From positions 258 through 40,146 of the forward strand of contig LFRS01000026.1 of the NCBI GenBank assembly GCA_001512435.1: a stretch of DNA of 39,889 bases. Direction: 5' to 3'. Shown piece after piece: positions 20,248 through 29,549 of the stretch. Numbering within the stretch: position 1 is the stretch's first letter; each line of letters starts with the position of its first letter. This stretch comes from Halothermothrix sp. DTU029. Its GTDB lineage: Bacteria; Bacillota; Halanaerobiia; Halanaerobiales; DTU029. A program made the translations under genes and the position numbers. The notes beneath the pieces were generated by a model that made no database searches, was not told the DNA's origin, and saw only the letters and a program-made list of their open reading frames with translations.

Positions 20248-20823
20248 TTAAAAAATTGATATACCAAATTCCTTTAACATCTTTACCAAAAGATGAATAG
20301 GTAAACCTACAACAGTATAATAAGAACCCCTTATTGACTCCACAAAGGCACCACCTATGCCCTGTATACCATATCCACCTGCCTTATCCAGGGGCTCCCC
20401 TGTCCTGACATAATTTCTAATATCATCATCTGAAATTGGACCCATAGAAACCTCTGTCCTGTCATAATCTACCAATATTCTGCCTGAATTTGTTTCATAA
20501 AGAGCCAGACCAGTAAGAACAGTATGGTCTTTATTCCGGAGATTCTTCAACATCAAGATTGCCTCCTCCGGGTTCCTTGGCTTGCCCAGGATCTCTCCTT
20601 CCAGCATAACAATAGTATCTGAACCTATGACCAGGGCATTCTCTACTAAAGTGCCAACTCCTTCTGCCTTGGCCTTTGAGAGTTCCTTCACCATCTCTTC
20701 AGGTGGCAGAGCAGCAAAATCCTTTTCTTCGATTTTACTTGGAATGACAGTAAAATCCAGGCCCAACATCTGCAATAAGTCCTGCCGGCGTGGAGAGTTG
20801 GAAGCCAGTACAAGTTTAGCCAT
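20248..20823 (-). CDS. maf: Maf-like nucleotide pyrophosphatase
   Basis: LVLASNSPRRQDLLQMLGLDF, GSDTIV, DKAGGYGIQGIGG. Confidence 0.95.
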   Translation of the reverse strand: MAKLVLASNSPRRQDLLQMLGLDFTVIPSKIEEKDFAALPPEEMVKELSKAKAEGVGTLVENALVIGSDTIVMLEGEILGKPRNPEEAILMLKNLRNKDHTVLTGLALYETNSGRILVDYDRTEVSMGPISDDDIRNYVRTGEPLDKAGGYGIQGIGGAFVESIRGSYYTVVGLPIHLLVKMLKEFGISIF

Positions 20824-21343
20824 CTCCAGCCCCTCCCCCCTCTACTACTGGCAAATATCTGCTTGTAAAATAAGTAATCAGGCCTACACCTATTCCAGTA
20901 GGGATAGCCAGTAAGGTTAAATAAGGTAAGTAATAAAAGATTCCTGGATTTTTGATAATAAAATAGGCAATTAACAACTGGCCCAGGTTATGAAATACTG
21001 CTCCAATTATACTAACACCAATTAAGCTAAATTTATCCTGGAATAGATAATATACTAAAGCCATAAAGAGATAACCTGTCAGACCCCCTCCTAAGCTAAG
21101 ATAGAAATTTATACTTAGAAAAGTTCCTGCATATAGTGAACCTATTAATACCCTTAAAAAGAAGATGGTTAATCCTCCCCTGAAACCAATTAAGACCAGG
21201 GCAATCAGGTTTACTATATTGGCAAGACCCAATTTAGCCCCAGGAACCAGGATAGGCATGGGGATCATGGCCTCAACAAAGTGTAATATCAATCCCAGGG
21301 AAACCAATAAACCTATCAGAACAACTTTTCTTGTATTACGCAT
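20816..21343 (-). CDS. Gx transporter / heptaprenyl diphosphate synthase component I-like membrane protein
   Basis: Polytopic protein with LVSLGLILHFVEAMIPMPILVPGAKLGLANIVNLIAL; overlaps maf start. Confidence 0.8.
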   Translation of the reverse strand: MRNTRKVVLIGLLVSLGLILHFVEAMIPMPILVPGAKLGLANIVNLIALVLIGFRGGLTIFFLRVLIGSLYAGTFLSINFYLSLGGGLTGYLFMALVYYLFQDKFSLIGVSIIGAVFHNLGQLLIAYFIIKNPGIFYYLPYLTLLAIPTGIGVGLITYFTSRYLPVVEGGGAGDG

Positions 21344-21453
21344 ATAATAACCTTTCCTGTTTATACTCTTTAAACCTACTTAATTAAATTCAATAAGTGC
21401 CTGGTATAATCCTTTATCAAACCGGGAAAATTATCAGGTAAATACAGGGATAT

Positions 21454-21870
21454 TTACCAGCTAACACCATCCAGGCCTGTCTCCTCAGCCTCAATCCAGA
21501 TAGAAATCTGGTTCGGTATACAGATAATCATGGGACCAGGATTCTCAATCCAACCTGTCTTTACACAGGTCTTTTCCAGATCATCAGGAGGGGCTTCTTT
21601 CATCCTGACCTTACCATTAGAAGCTTCAATTATACTGATACCTATTGGACCTTCTACCTCAATATAGAGAGGCTCTCCATAGGTACTCTCCAGGCCAAAC
21701 CTTATCTCTTCCTGATTTCCTTTCTGAATTACAAGAAACATTTCTGTACCCTCTCCTGTTTTCCCCTGAAAAGGATTGAAGGGAAATAAAATCCCACTCA
21801 GGCTTAAGACTAATAAGAAGAGGATCAATATCTTGTCATTTCTCGTTAGATAGTGCCACAAATCTTTCAT
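21454..21870 (-). CDS. NusG domain II-containing membrane-anchored protein
   Basis: Single N-terminal TM, then VEGPIGISIIEASNGKVRMKEAPPDDLEKTCVKTGWIENPGPMIICIPNQISIWIE. Confidence 0.8.
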   Translation of the reverse strand: MKDLWHYLTRNDKILILFLLVLSLSGILFPFNPFQGKTGEGTEMFLVIQKGNQEEIRFGLESTYGEPLYIEVEGPIGISIIEASNGKVRMKEAPPDDLEKTCVKTGWIENPGPMIICIPNQISIWIEAEETGLDGVSW

Positions 21871-21918
21871 AGCAATTACACCGGTCCCTATCTTAATATT
21901 AAAGTTAATCCATTAAAT

Positions 21919-21950
21919 TATTGTAACATTTTTTTACAATAAAGTCTAGA
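21919..21950 (-). promoter_or_regulatory. Promoter with embedded inverted repeat upstream of NusG-II/Gx/maf genes
   Basis: Minus strand TAGACT-17 nt-TACAAT overlapping perfect 8-bp inverted repeat TATTGTAA-N7-TTACAATA (21919-21941). Confidence 0.5.
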
Positions 21951-21960
21951 TTTTATAGAA

Positions 21961-22003
21961 GAAAACAAAAAATCAGGAATTGGACTGAAACCATTCCTGA
22001 TTT
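21961..22003 (-). terminator. Intrinsic terminator at the end of the sugar-transporter operon
   Basis: Minus strand AAATCAGGAAT / ATTCCTGATTT (11 bp) then TTTTTGTTTTC. Confidence 0.88.
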
Positions 22004-22031
22004 ATTATTTTACTTATTTTTTCTGCAAGTA

Positions 22032-22901
22032 TTAATCCAGGCCACTGGTGCTCATTGTCTCAACAACCCTTGCTTGATTAATTACAAAAATAACTATTGG
22101 AACTATCATCAAGACCAGGCCAACAGCAGCTCCTACCCCTGCCCTGGCAATTCCACCCCAGATAACTTGGGTTAAGGCATAGGGCAAGGTCTTGAGTTCC
22201 TCACTATATATAAAACGGCTTCCTGTCTCCCGCCATAATTGTTGGACCGAAAGAATCATCAAGGTTAACCAGGCAGGCTTCACAATAGGCATCACTATCC
22301 GCCAGAAAATAGTTAATTCACTGGCCCCATCAACCCTGGCTGCCTCAATCAACTCATCTGGAACCATTGCTACCATAAACTGCCTCATTAAAAAGAGCCC
22401 TAAACTCATTCCCCAGGCCGGAACAATTAAAGCTGCATAAGTATCAACCCAGCCTATCTTGGCCATAATTAAATAATTAGGAATAGCTGTTACCTGATAG
22501 GTAAACATCAAAGATAAAACTACAGTCTGAAATAAAAAGGGCTTAAAGAGAAAATCATGTTTGGCCAGAGGATAGGCAGCCATTGAAGCCAGGATGATAT
22601 GTCCCCCTGTCCCTACTACCACCAATAATAAGGTATTAAAAAAATACCTGGACATAGGCACCCAGGACTCGCCCATAAGAACAAATAGATCCACAAAATT
22701 CTTAAAGGTCGGGTTCCGGACAAAAAACTGTGGAGGATATAACCACAATTCATTTAATGGTTTAAAGGCCTGACTGATCAGAAAAACCAGAGGTATGGCG
22801 GTAAAAACAGCACCAATTCCCAGAAAAGTAAAGAGAAAGACATCGCCACCAAGAGAGCGATTTAATCTCTTCCGCCTGATCCTGAACTTTGCTTTCATCA
22901 T
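22032..22901 (-). CDS. Carbohydrate ABC transporter permease (MalG-like)
   Basis: Six-TM binding-protein-dependent permease; EAA-type loop ELIEAARVDGASELTIFWRIVMPIVKPAW. Confidence 0.92.
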   Translation of the reverse strand: MMKAKFRIRRKRLNRSLGGDVFLFTFLGIGAVFTAIPLVFLISQAFKPLNELWLYPPQFFVRNPTFKNFVDLFVLMGESWVPMSRYFFNTLLLVVVGTGGHIILASMAAYPLAKHDFLFKPFLFQTVVLSLMFTYQVTAIPNYLIMAKIGWVDTYAALIVPAWGMSLGLFLMRQFMVAMVPDELIEAARVDGASELTIFWRIVMPIVKPAWLTLMILSVQQLWRETGSRFIYSEELKTLPYALTQVIWGGIARAGVGAAVGLVLMIVPIVIFVINQARVVETMSTSGLD

Positions 22902-22910
22902 TTATCCCCC

Positions 22911-23870
22911 TTAATCCCTTAATTTAGCCAAATACTTCTGCACAAGCCTCTGGGTAATAACCATAAAAGCAAAAAGGATAACTGCTATAGCCGAAGCATA
23001 ACCCATTTCAAAACGAATATTGCCATAATCCATCAAATGGCTGACTATAGTCCTTGCAGCATAATCAGTACTGGGAAAACCAACCAGGGCAATCAGCTGG
23101 TCAGCAGCTGCAAAGGATTGAGTTATGGTCATAATTGCGCCAAACATCATATGTGGTACTATCTGGGGCAAAGTAATATACCATAATTCCTGCCACCTAT
23201 TGCGGATACCATCTACAGCCCCAGCTTCGTAGAGGCTGGTATCTATACCCTGCAAACCACCGATAAAGGAAAGAAAACTTGTACCCAGACTGGACCAGAG
23301 AACACATAGTATTGATACAGGCATTATATAGGCTGGATCCTGAAAAAACTGAATTGGCTCTGTAATAATACCCCAGTAAAGAAGGATACCATTAACATAT
23401 CCATAAGCACTTCCATCAAACATTATCTTCCAGATAAAATATACCTGGCCAGTTAAAGCTGGAGCATAAAATAATAGGGTTAGGAAAGCCCTGATTTTAG
23501 GTTGTAATTCATTAATCATCCAGGCCAGTATTAAACAGGCAAAAAAGCTAATTGGTCCTGTCACCAGTGCAAAAACAAAGGTATTCTTGATGGCAATTAA
23601 GAAGACATCATCATCAAGAAAGAGCCGTAAATAATTATGCAATCCTTCCCATTGTGGTGGTTCCAACATATTATAATAAGTAAAACTTAAAGCTATGGCG
23701 ATAATCACTGGCAGTATTGTGAAAACAAAGAAGATAGTCCAATAGGGCATCACCAGAAGATAAGAAACCTTATTCTCTTTTAGATCACTGATTACATAAG
23801 TGGATATTCTTTTTATCTTTCCACCAATCCCCCTAATCAAACCCTTATTACTTTCTAGAACAGGTTGCAT
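22911..23870 (-). CDS. Sugar ABC transporter permease (MalF-like)
   Basis: EAA-type loop SLYEAGAVDGIRNRWQELWYITLPQIVPHM; polytopic. Confidence 0.92.
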   Translation of the reverse strand: MQPVLESNKGLIRGIGGKIKRISTYVISDLKENKVSYLLVMPYWTIFFVFTILPVIIAIALSFTYYNMLEPPQWEGLHNYLRLFLDDDVFLIAIKNTFVFALVTGPISFFACLILAWMINELQPKIRAFLTLLFYAPALTGQVYFIWKIMFDGSAYGYVNGILLYWGIITEPIQFFQDPAYIMPVSILCVLWSSLGTSFLSFIGGLQGIDTSLYEAGAVDGIRNRWQELWYITLPQIVPHMMFGAIMTITQSFAAADQLIALVGFPSTDYAARTIVSHLMDYGNIRFEMGYASAIAVILFAFMVITQRLVQKYLAKLRD

Positions 23871-23914
23871 AAAATAACCTCCACTCTTTAATCTAAGCTT
23901 TTCCTGCTCCGACT

Positions 23915-26878
23915 TTAATCTGCTTCTTCAATCCAGTACATTTTCTGATATTCTGCCGGTAGTTTTTCCAGTTCTGTCTCCAGGCCGAACTCTCTTCTTT
24001 TGTTGCTAATCTCCTTATTTATTTTCCGATTATACTCCAGTAAAGTCTCTCTTGGCGGTTCGTGGGAATAAATCACTTTCCGGAAAGCGTTATCTAAATG
24101 ACGCCCCACCATATAACCTCCTGGAACCTCCGGTAAACCTTTAACCCATTCCCATTGTTCCAACAATACTTCCAGCTCCTCTACCCTCCAGGGTAAAAGT
24201 TGAAGAGCTTCTATATTGGCTGTGGGGTATCTGGCTGCTGTACCCATAATACTTTCCAGTTCCCGTCCAAACCTTACCTGGGTTTCTGTACTGGTCCACC
24301 ATTTCAAAAATTCCCAGGCTGCCTCTTTATCTCTGGCATTCTTCATAATAATGGCTCCTGGCCCCTGGTTTGCTGTACCATAACCAAGAGCCGGGCTTGT
24401 TCTATCTATACTCCCGTCTTCCCGAAGAGTACCAGGAAGCAAGGTAAAACCCCATTTACCCCTCAGCTCTGGTGCAAAGACCTCCAGGTGATTTCGGAAG
24501 GTATAGCCGGTTATCAACAAAGGCATCTCTCCCATCCTGAAATAATTGGCATAATCATAATAAAGGGGCAAATTGTAGAGTTCATATAATTCTGTCCATC
24601 TAGTAAAAGCATCAATGGCCAGTTCTGAATCAAGATTGGTTTCAATACCATCTACCTTATATAATTCACCACCACTCTGGTAGAGGAGCATTAACATGGT
24701 GGAAACACCGGCATGGGCTACTATGCTCCCGGCTCCAGATGTTGCTTCACCAATACCACCTACTGCAATCTGTTCAATATTGGAATAGGGTAGGCCAAAA
24801 TCCATATTATTTTTCTGTAATTCTGCAATAACATGGAGGACATCATCCCAGGTCTGGGGCAGGTCAACGCCCATTTCCTGTAAGATATCAGTCCGGTAAA
24901 AGAGTACAGGGAAGATTTGCTGTTCAGGTAAGGCAAAAACACTATCCCTATATTTAAAAGGCACTAAAGAACTATATTTAAACCTGGTTGCAACCTCAGG
25001 AAAATCCTCAAACTCTGTCAGGTCTACAATAGCCTTACGGATAAAAAAGTTTATAGGAACTGCCTGGGAAACAGATAAGGCTACATCTGGCCCTTTATCC
25101 GCCAGGGTTGCTGGTAATATAACCCCTTCCTGGATTAGCTCCAGATTAACCTGAATCCCCGTCACCGGAGTAAAAGAATCTTCGATCATGGTTTTCAGGG
25201 TCTGGGCCTGATCCCGGCCTCCCCCAATCCAGACCTTGATGCTTTTGCCTTCATCATAGACATTTCCTATCTGATTATAATCATGGGTAAATGAAGCAAT
25301 AAAAGATTTAAGCTCATGAACCAACACCTGCCAGACTGATGGACTGGCTACAGGCATTTTTTCATCTGGACCAGCAATAACCAGATAATCCATTTGTAAG
25401 GGTTGTTCAGTTGTCATTAAGATCCAGCTACCAAGAGATGCCAGGTTGTCCCTTAACTCTGCCAGGCTTCTTGGTATTCTATCATCTGGCCTTTCTGCCA
25501 ATAAATCCAGCTGATGAGCCAGGCTATTTAAAAGAGAGACATGGTCTCCTTTTTCTCCAGTATATTCCTCCAGTTCAAAGGCCAATCTTCTTAAGGTCTT
25601 ACTCTGTTTCTGTAATCTATCTACCAGTGAAGGAATCTTATTCTCCAGTTGATAAGTCCGCATTGGGTCAGGATTACGGGAGGTAATCATAATAATCTGC
25701 CGATAAATAGTGGATAGTTCATAGAGGACTGAATTTGTATTAGCTATCATATCAGCAAAATCCCCCAGAACAACCTCCAGTTTAATTATATTTTCCCCTT
25801 TATCCAGGTAAATTAGATAGGGGTCTTCTGCTGATTTACCCGGGACAACCATCTGGTAATAATTAGAGTAATTAAAACGGATTGCCTCTGCTTCCTTAAA
25901 AGGAACCTGTCCATTAATGTATAATTTCCGTACTGTAAAGGAACCACTTCTGACATTTTGCTTGGCTTTTATCCCAATTTTATAAAGACCTGCTTCTGGA
26001 ACATCTACTTTCCAGGCTATCCACTGGCCTGCTTTGTTCCAGCTTTGCCCCCCAATGGTATTCAGGCGTATCTGGGCAGGATGGTATGGCTCTACTGTAG
26101 GATCCGCTTTATCATAGACAGGATAAAGGGTTTTACTGGAACGGTAAAGAGCATCTTCAGCCTGGACTATACAGATAAAATCATCAACTTTTTTATAACC
26201 CTTTTCCCTATATTCTTTTACTACTTCTTCGTAAGCTAAAGGACTGGCATACTGGAAAAGCTTCAGATAAGCTATAGCCATAGGCTCCCTTCTGGATACC
26301 AATCTTACTTTATTGCTTCCTTGATTGAAATAAAATAGATAAGGTTCAGAACTATAACCCATGGAATCCTCCAGTAGTTTGGTCTGCCAGATAAACACTT
26401 CTTTCTGGGGGGATCTAATATGGTTTCCCTGATTATCTATCCAATATCCATACTCATCTGTCCAGACCCGGGGAAATTCCAGAAACCTGGCTCCATCAAA
26501 GGGCATTTCACCATTAATAACTAAAGCTCTCTCAATATCCCCCCCTCTTCCTTCCAGGGGAAAATATTTTATCTCTATATTATAAAGGCCACTTTCAGGG
26601 ATCTCCACCTCCCATTCAACATAGCCACTTTCACTGGTAGCCAGGGCTTTTATGCCGGCCAGATTATCTATTACCTGGATATTATCCATATCTGTATCTA
26701 CATAATCCCAGGCTGGAATTATTAACTCCAAATCAGGCCTGTCGGCCTTTCCAGCCTTGCTCAGGTATTCCATATAATCCATATCTATTACTTCCAGGAC
26801 CCGGGCTTTTATGGGAGTTCTTATTAACATCATAAATATAAGTACAGTAATAATTATAAATATATCCCTCTTCTTCAT
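23915..26878 (-). CDS. Large extracellular solute-binding protein with two N-terminal carbohydrate-binding-like beta-sandwich modules
   Basis: Signal peptide from MKKRDIFIIITVLIF; two modules with GLYNIEIKYFPLEGR.../GLYKIGIKAKQNVRSG... and VINGEMPF/YINGQVPF motifs; helical linker; C-terminal family-1 SBP (KVWIGGGRDQAQTLKTMIEDSFTPVTGIQVNLELI...). ATG 26878 with GGAGGAGGGGGGTAGAAAGG upstream; track start 26995. Confidence 0.85.
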   Translation of the reverse strand: MKKRDIFIIITVLIFMMLIRTPIKARVLEVIDMDYMEYLSKAGKADRPDLELIIPAWDYVDTDMDNIQVIDNLAGIKALATSESGYVEWEVEIPESGLYNIEIKYFPLEGRGGDIERALVINGEMPFDGARFLEFPRVWTDEYGYWIDNQGNHIRSPQKEVFIWQTKLLEDSMGYSSEPYLFYFNQGSNKVRLVSRREPMAIAYLKLFQYASPLAYEEVVKEYREKGYKKVDDFICIVQAEDALYRSSKTLYPVYDKADPTVEPYHPAQIRLNTIGGQSWNKAGQWIAWKVDVPEAGLYKIGIKAKQNVRSGSFTVRKLYINGQVPFKEAEAIRFNYSNYYQMVVPGKSAEDPYLIYLDKGENIIKLEVVLGDFADMIANTNSVLYELSTIYRQIIMITSRNPDPMRTYQLENKIPSLVDRLQKQSKTLRRLAFELEEYTGEKGDHVSLLNSLAHQLDLLAERPDDRIPRSLAELRDNLASLGSWILMTTEQPLQMDYLVIAGPDEKMPVASPSVWQVLVHELKSFIASFTHDYNQIGNVYDEGKSIKVWIGGGRDQAQTLKTMIEDSFTPVTGIQVNLELIQEGVILPATLADKGPDVALSVSQAVPINFFIRKAIVDLTEFEDFPEVATRFKYSSLVPFKYRDSVFALPEQQIFPVLFYRTDILQEMGVDLPQTWDDVLHVIAELQKNNMDFGLPYSNIEQIAVGGIGEATSGAGSIVAHAGVSTMLMLLYQSGGELYKVDGIETNLDSELAIDAFTRWTELYELYNLPLYYDYANYFRMGEMPLLITGYTFRNHLEVFAPELRGKWGFTLLPGTLREDGSIDRTSPALGYGTANQGPGAIIMKNARDKEAAWEFLKWWTSTETQVRFGRELESIMGTAARYPTANIEALQLLPWRVEELEVLLEQWEWVKGLPEVPGGYMVGRHLDNAFRKVIYSHEPPRETLLEYNRKINKEISNKRREFGLETELEKLPAEYQKMYWIEEAD

Positions 26879-27036
26879 CCTTTCTACCCCCCTCCTCCTA
26901 TCTAAAACTCCTGCAGAGAATTTAAGAAAACCTTTATTATGAAAATAACTTTTTATAGTTTTTATTATGAATATAAAAGATAAAGGAATAAGCATTTTAA
27001 TTTCATCTACTTATAAATAAGGAATAAAGCCAGAAG

Positions 27037-27065
27037 TCCTGTGTCCCTAAACAAGGGACACAGGA
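27037..27065 (-). other. Strong intergenic hairpin 3' of the solute-binding protein gene (not a canonical terminator)
   Basis: Perfect 12-bp stem TCCTGTGTCCCT / AGGGACACAGGA, 5-nt loop; no U-tract follows on the minus strand (CTTCTGGC). Confidence 0.8.
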
Positions 27066-27080
27066 TTATAATATACTTGC

Positions 27081-28391
27081 CTAGTCATTAAATTCTTTGT
27101 CCAGAACCTGCTGAATTACTGGTGCCACCGCTTCCATAGCAGAAGCAGGACTCTGTCCTTCATAAAGGGCCTTACCAATAGCTCCACCCAGTGGATAACT
27201 GGTATCCCAGGTTGGGCCAAGGATACCTTCCATAATATACATCTCTCCGGACCATTCTTCTGCAGCCCTTACCAATACTTCATAGGAAATCTCATCCAGT
27301 GCTGCTTCGATCAACATTTCTTCTATGCCTTCTTCTTCCTCATCTGCCCTGAAAAGGAACCTGTGCAGGGCAACTAAACCCATGGGGTATTTAGAATTAA
27401 CAGGCAGATAAAAGGAATCAGCCTGCCTGGCCGGGAATTGGTAATCATCTACATGAGGTCCTTTTGGTAATGGTACTATACCATATTCAAATTCAACAAC
27501 ATCTGTAAAGCTGGGATCAATGATATTCCATAAGGGGAAGGAGGCCATAGCTACCTGGCCAGCCAGGAATTCTTTCTGTTGCCAGTCCCCTTTGGAAATA
27601 TTCATCAGCTGGGACCACTGTCTCAATTTTCCTAAATAATAAGTAGCTGCTTCACTATCATAGGCAAAAACATGCCTGCCATTTTCGTCTATTATAGTAG
27701 GATTAGCACCATTGGAAAAACCCCAGACCGCAATATCTTGCTGCCCAATACCCCATTGATCCAGTTCACCATCACCATCAGTATCCCGGGTTGCCCTGAT
27801 GGCAATTTCCTCCATAGCATCATAAGTCCATTCACCACTTAGATAAAGTTCATCCAGGGCTGGTAATCCATCCCGGGCAAATATTTCTTTATTCCAGACA
27901 AGGAATTCTATAACACCAATCGGACTTTTACCTGCTCCCAGGGAATACTTTTCTCCTCTCTTGACAAAGGTATCTGTTACAACCCTCTGGGAAAAGAGGA
28001 GATCATCATAATAGGAGGCAGGCACTATTTCACTAATTGGGTATAAGGCATTTTTAGCAATCATACCCATAACTGCATTACTGGGCAGCATCCAGATGTC
28101 ATAACCTGACTCATCACTTAAAAGGCGGTTCATCATATTTTCAGCTATTCCATCCCAGGGAAGTCCCAGGTAGCGGATTTCTCCTATATTAAACTTCTCC
28201 ATAGCCTCTGCCAGCCGGCCAGGATAATCCCCACCTTCCATAAAACTTTCTCTGGGATCATAAAAGCCAACATAGGTTACAGTAGCTCCGCCAAAGTCAA
28301 TATTACCGACATCAAAAGGCAGTTCATAGGCAAATAAGCAAGCAGAGAACAATAAGCCAAGAGCTAAGGTCATTAAAAACAACTTTCTCAC
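27081..28391 (-). CDS. Extracellular sugar-binding protein (ABC transporter)
   Basis: N-terminal signal sequence, family-1 SBP-like sequence (EYLV.. LVWNKEIFARDGLPALDELYLSGEWTYDAMEEIAIRATRDTDGDGELDQWG); GTG start with AAAGGGGGA upstream. Confidence 0.87.
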   Translation of the reverse strand: MRKLFLMTLALGLLFSACLFAYELPFDVGNIDFGGATVTYVGFYDPRESFMEGGDYPGRLAEAMEKFNIGEIRYLGLPWDGIAENMMNRLLSDESGYDIWMLPSNAVMGMIAKNALYPISEIVPASYYDDLLFSQRVVTDTFVKRGEKYSLGAGKSPIGVIEFLVWNKEIFARDGLPALDELYLSGEWTYDAMEEIAIRATRDTDGDGELDQWGIGQQDIAVWGFSNGANPTIIDENGRHVFAYDSEAATYYLGKLRQWSQLMNISKGDWQQKEFLAGQVAMASFPLWNIIDPSFTDVVEFEYGIVPLPKGPHVDDYQFPARQADSFYLPVNSKYPMGLVALHRFLFRADEEEEGIEEMLIEAALDEISYEVLVRAAEEWSGEMYIMEGILGPTWDTSYPLGGAIGKALYEGQSPASAMEAVAPVIQQVLDKEFND

Positions 28392-28482
28392 TACACAATC
28401 CCCCTTTTTTTATTTTGTAATGAACCCTTAACAATCTCTTTATCTATCTACCATTAATCCCCCCTTGTATAAATGTATTTTT

Positions 28483-28511
28483 TAAATTCCTGTATAGATG
28501 ACAGGAATTTA
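28483..28511 (-). other. Intergenic hairpin immediately 3' of a permease gene
   Basis: Perfect 11-bp stem TAAATTCCTGT / ACAGGAATTTA, 7-nt loop, abutting the TAA at 28512; A-rich rather than U-rich 3' side on the minus strand. Confidence 0.75.
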
Positions 28512-29537
28512 TTAGCCTACAATACCGGTTCTCTGGATACTTTCAATAAAATACCGCTGCATAAAAGCATAGAGGACCAGCAAGGGAGCTATATAGAGAA
28601 TCATTCCAGTATGCCTAATGATGGAAGCATACTGACTCTTCAATTTATTATGATCACCATCAAGGGCCTTCAAGGCTGCCCCCTGTAAAGCCTGTAAGAG
28701 AAAATTCCCCTGTCCACTTAAAAAGATAGTATTATAGAAATAGTCATTCCACTGCCAGACAAAAGAGAAGAGAAAAATTACTACTAAACCAGGAATAGCA
28801 CCAGGCAACATAATCCTGTAGAAGGTTTTAAAAACACCTGCTCCATCAACATAAGCCGCTTCCTCCAGATCCCTTGGCATCCCCTTAAAAAATTGTCTCA
28901 TCACATAGATAAACAAACCATTCCTCAAACCAACTGCTGTCGCAGAGATTAAAATAAAAGGCCAATAACTGTTTAATAAGCTGATCCCTGGTTCAGGCAA
29001 CAAACCAAAGAAGGTAAAATACTTAAAATTAAGAGAAAGAGGTACAGTAATCATGGTAGGTGGTACTACCAGAGTAAATACTGCCAGGGAAAAAATGAAT
29101 TTATTACCAGGAAATTTAAAGCGGCCAATTCCATAGGCTACAGCAGTACAGGATATTAATTGCAGTATACTTACTGTCAGGGTCAATAGTAATGTATTAA
29201 AAAAACTTACAGGATAATTCATGGCCTTCCAGGTAACCCTGTAATTATCCAGAGTAAAATTTCGTGGAATCCACCGGACAGTCTGGTCAAAAATGTCTGC
29301 TTCAGTCATAAAGGAGGTAACCAGTTTTTCCAATAAGGGCATCAGGATAATATAAGAAACTCCGATCAAAAATAAGGCCCTGATTATGCTTATTGAAATT
29401 CCTTTAATTTTCTTATTGAATCTACTGGCCCGGTTCCGGTCTTTTTCCCGGTTAATCTGATCCAGGATATCTGCTGCCTGGAGCCCGGCTGTTCTGACAA
29501 ACCTGACCTTTACACCTGTATCAGTATTTGTTTCCAT
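28512..29537 (-). CDS. Carbohydrate ABC transporter permease (MalG-like) with about 50-aa N-terminal cytoplasmic extension
   Basis: EAA-type loop DLEEAAYVDGAGVFKTFYRIMLPGAIPGL; polytopic. Confidence 0.92.
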   Translation of the reverse strand: METNTDTGVKVRFVRTAGLQAADILDQINREKDRNRASRFNKKIKGISISIIRALFLIGVSYIILMPLLEKLVTSFMTEADIFDQTVRWIPRNFTLDNYRVTWKAMNYPVSFFNTLLLTLTVSILQLISCTAVAYGIGRFKFPGNKFIFSLAVFTLVVPPTMITVPLSLNFKYFTFFGLLPEPGISLLNSYWPFILISATAVGLRNGLFIYVMRQFFKGMPRDLEEAAYVDGAGVFKTFYRIMLPGAIPGLVVIFLFSFVWQWNDYFYNTIFLSGQGNFLLQALQGAALKALDGDHNKLKSQYASIIRHTGMILYIAPLLVLYAFMQRYFIESIQRTGIVG

Positions 29538-29549
29538 AATTATCCTCCC

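Noticed and set aside
24200-24942. ORFs 24200-24589 (+) and 24760-24942 (-)
   Set aside because: Antisense and out-of-frame inside the intact 1026-aa SBP ORF.
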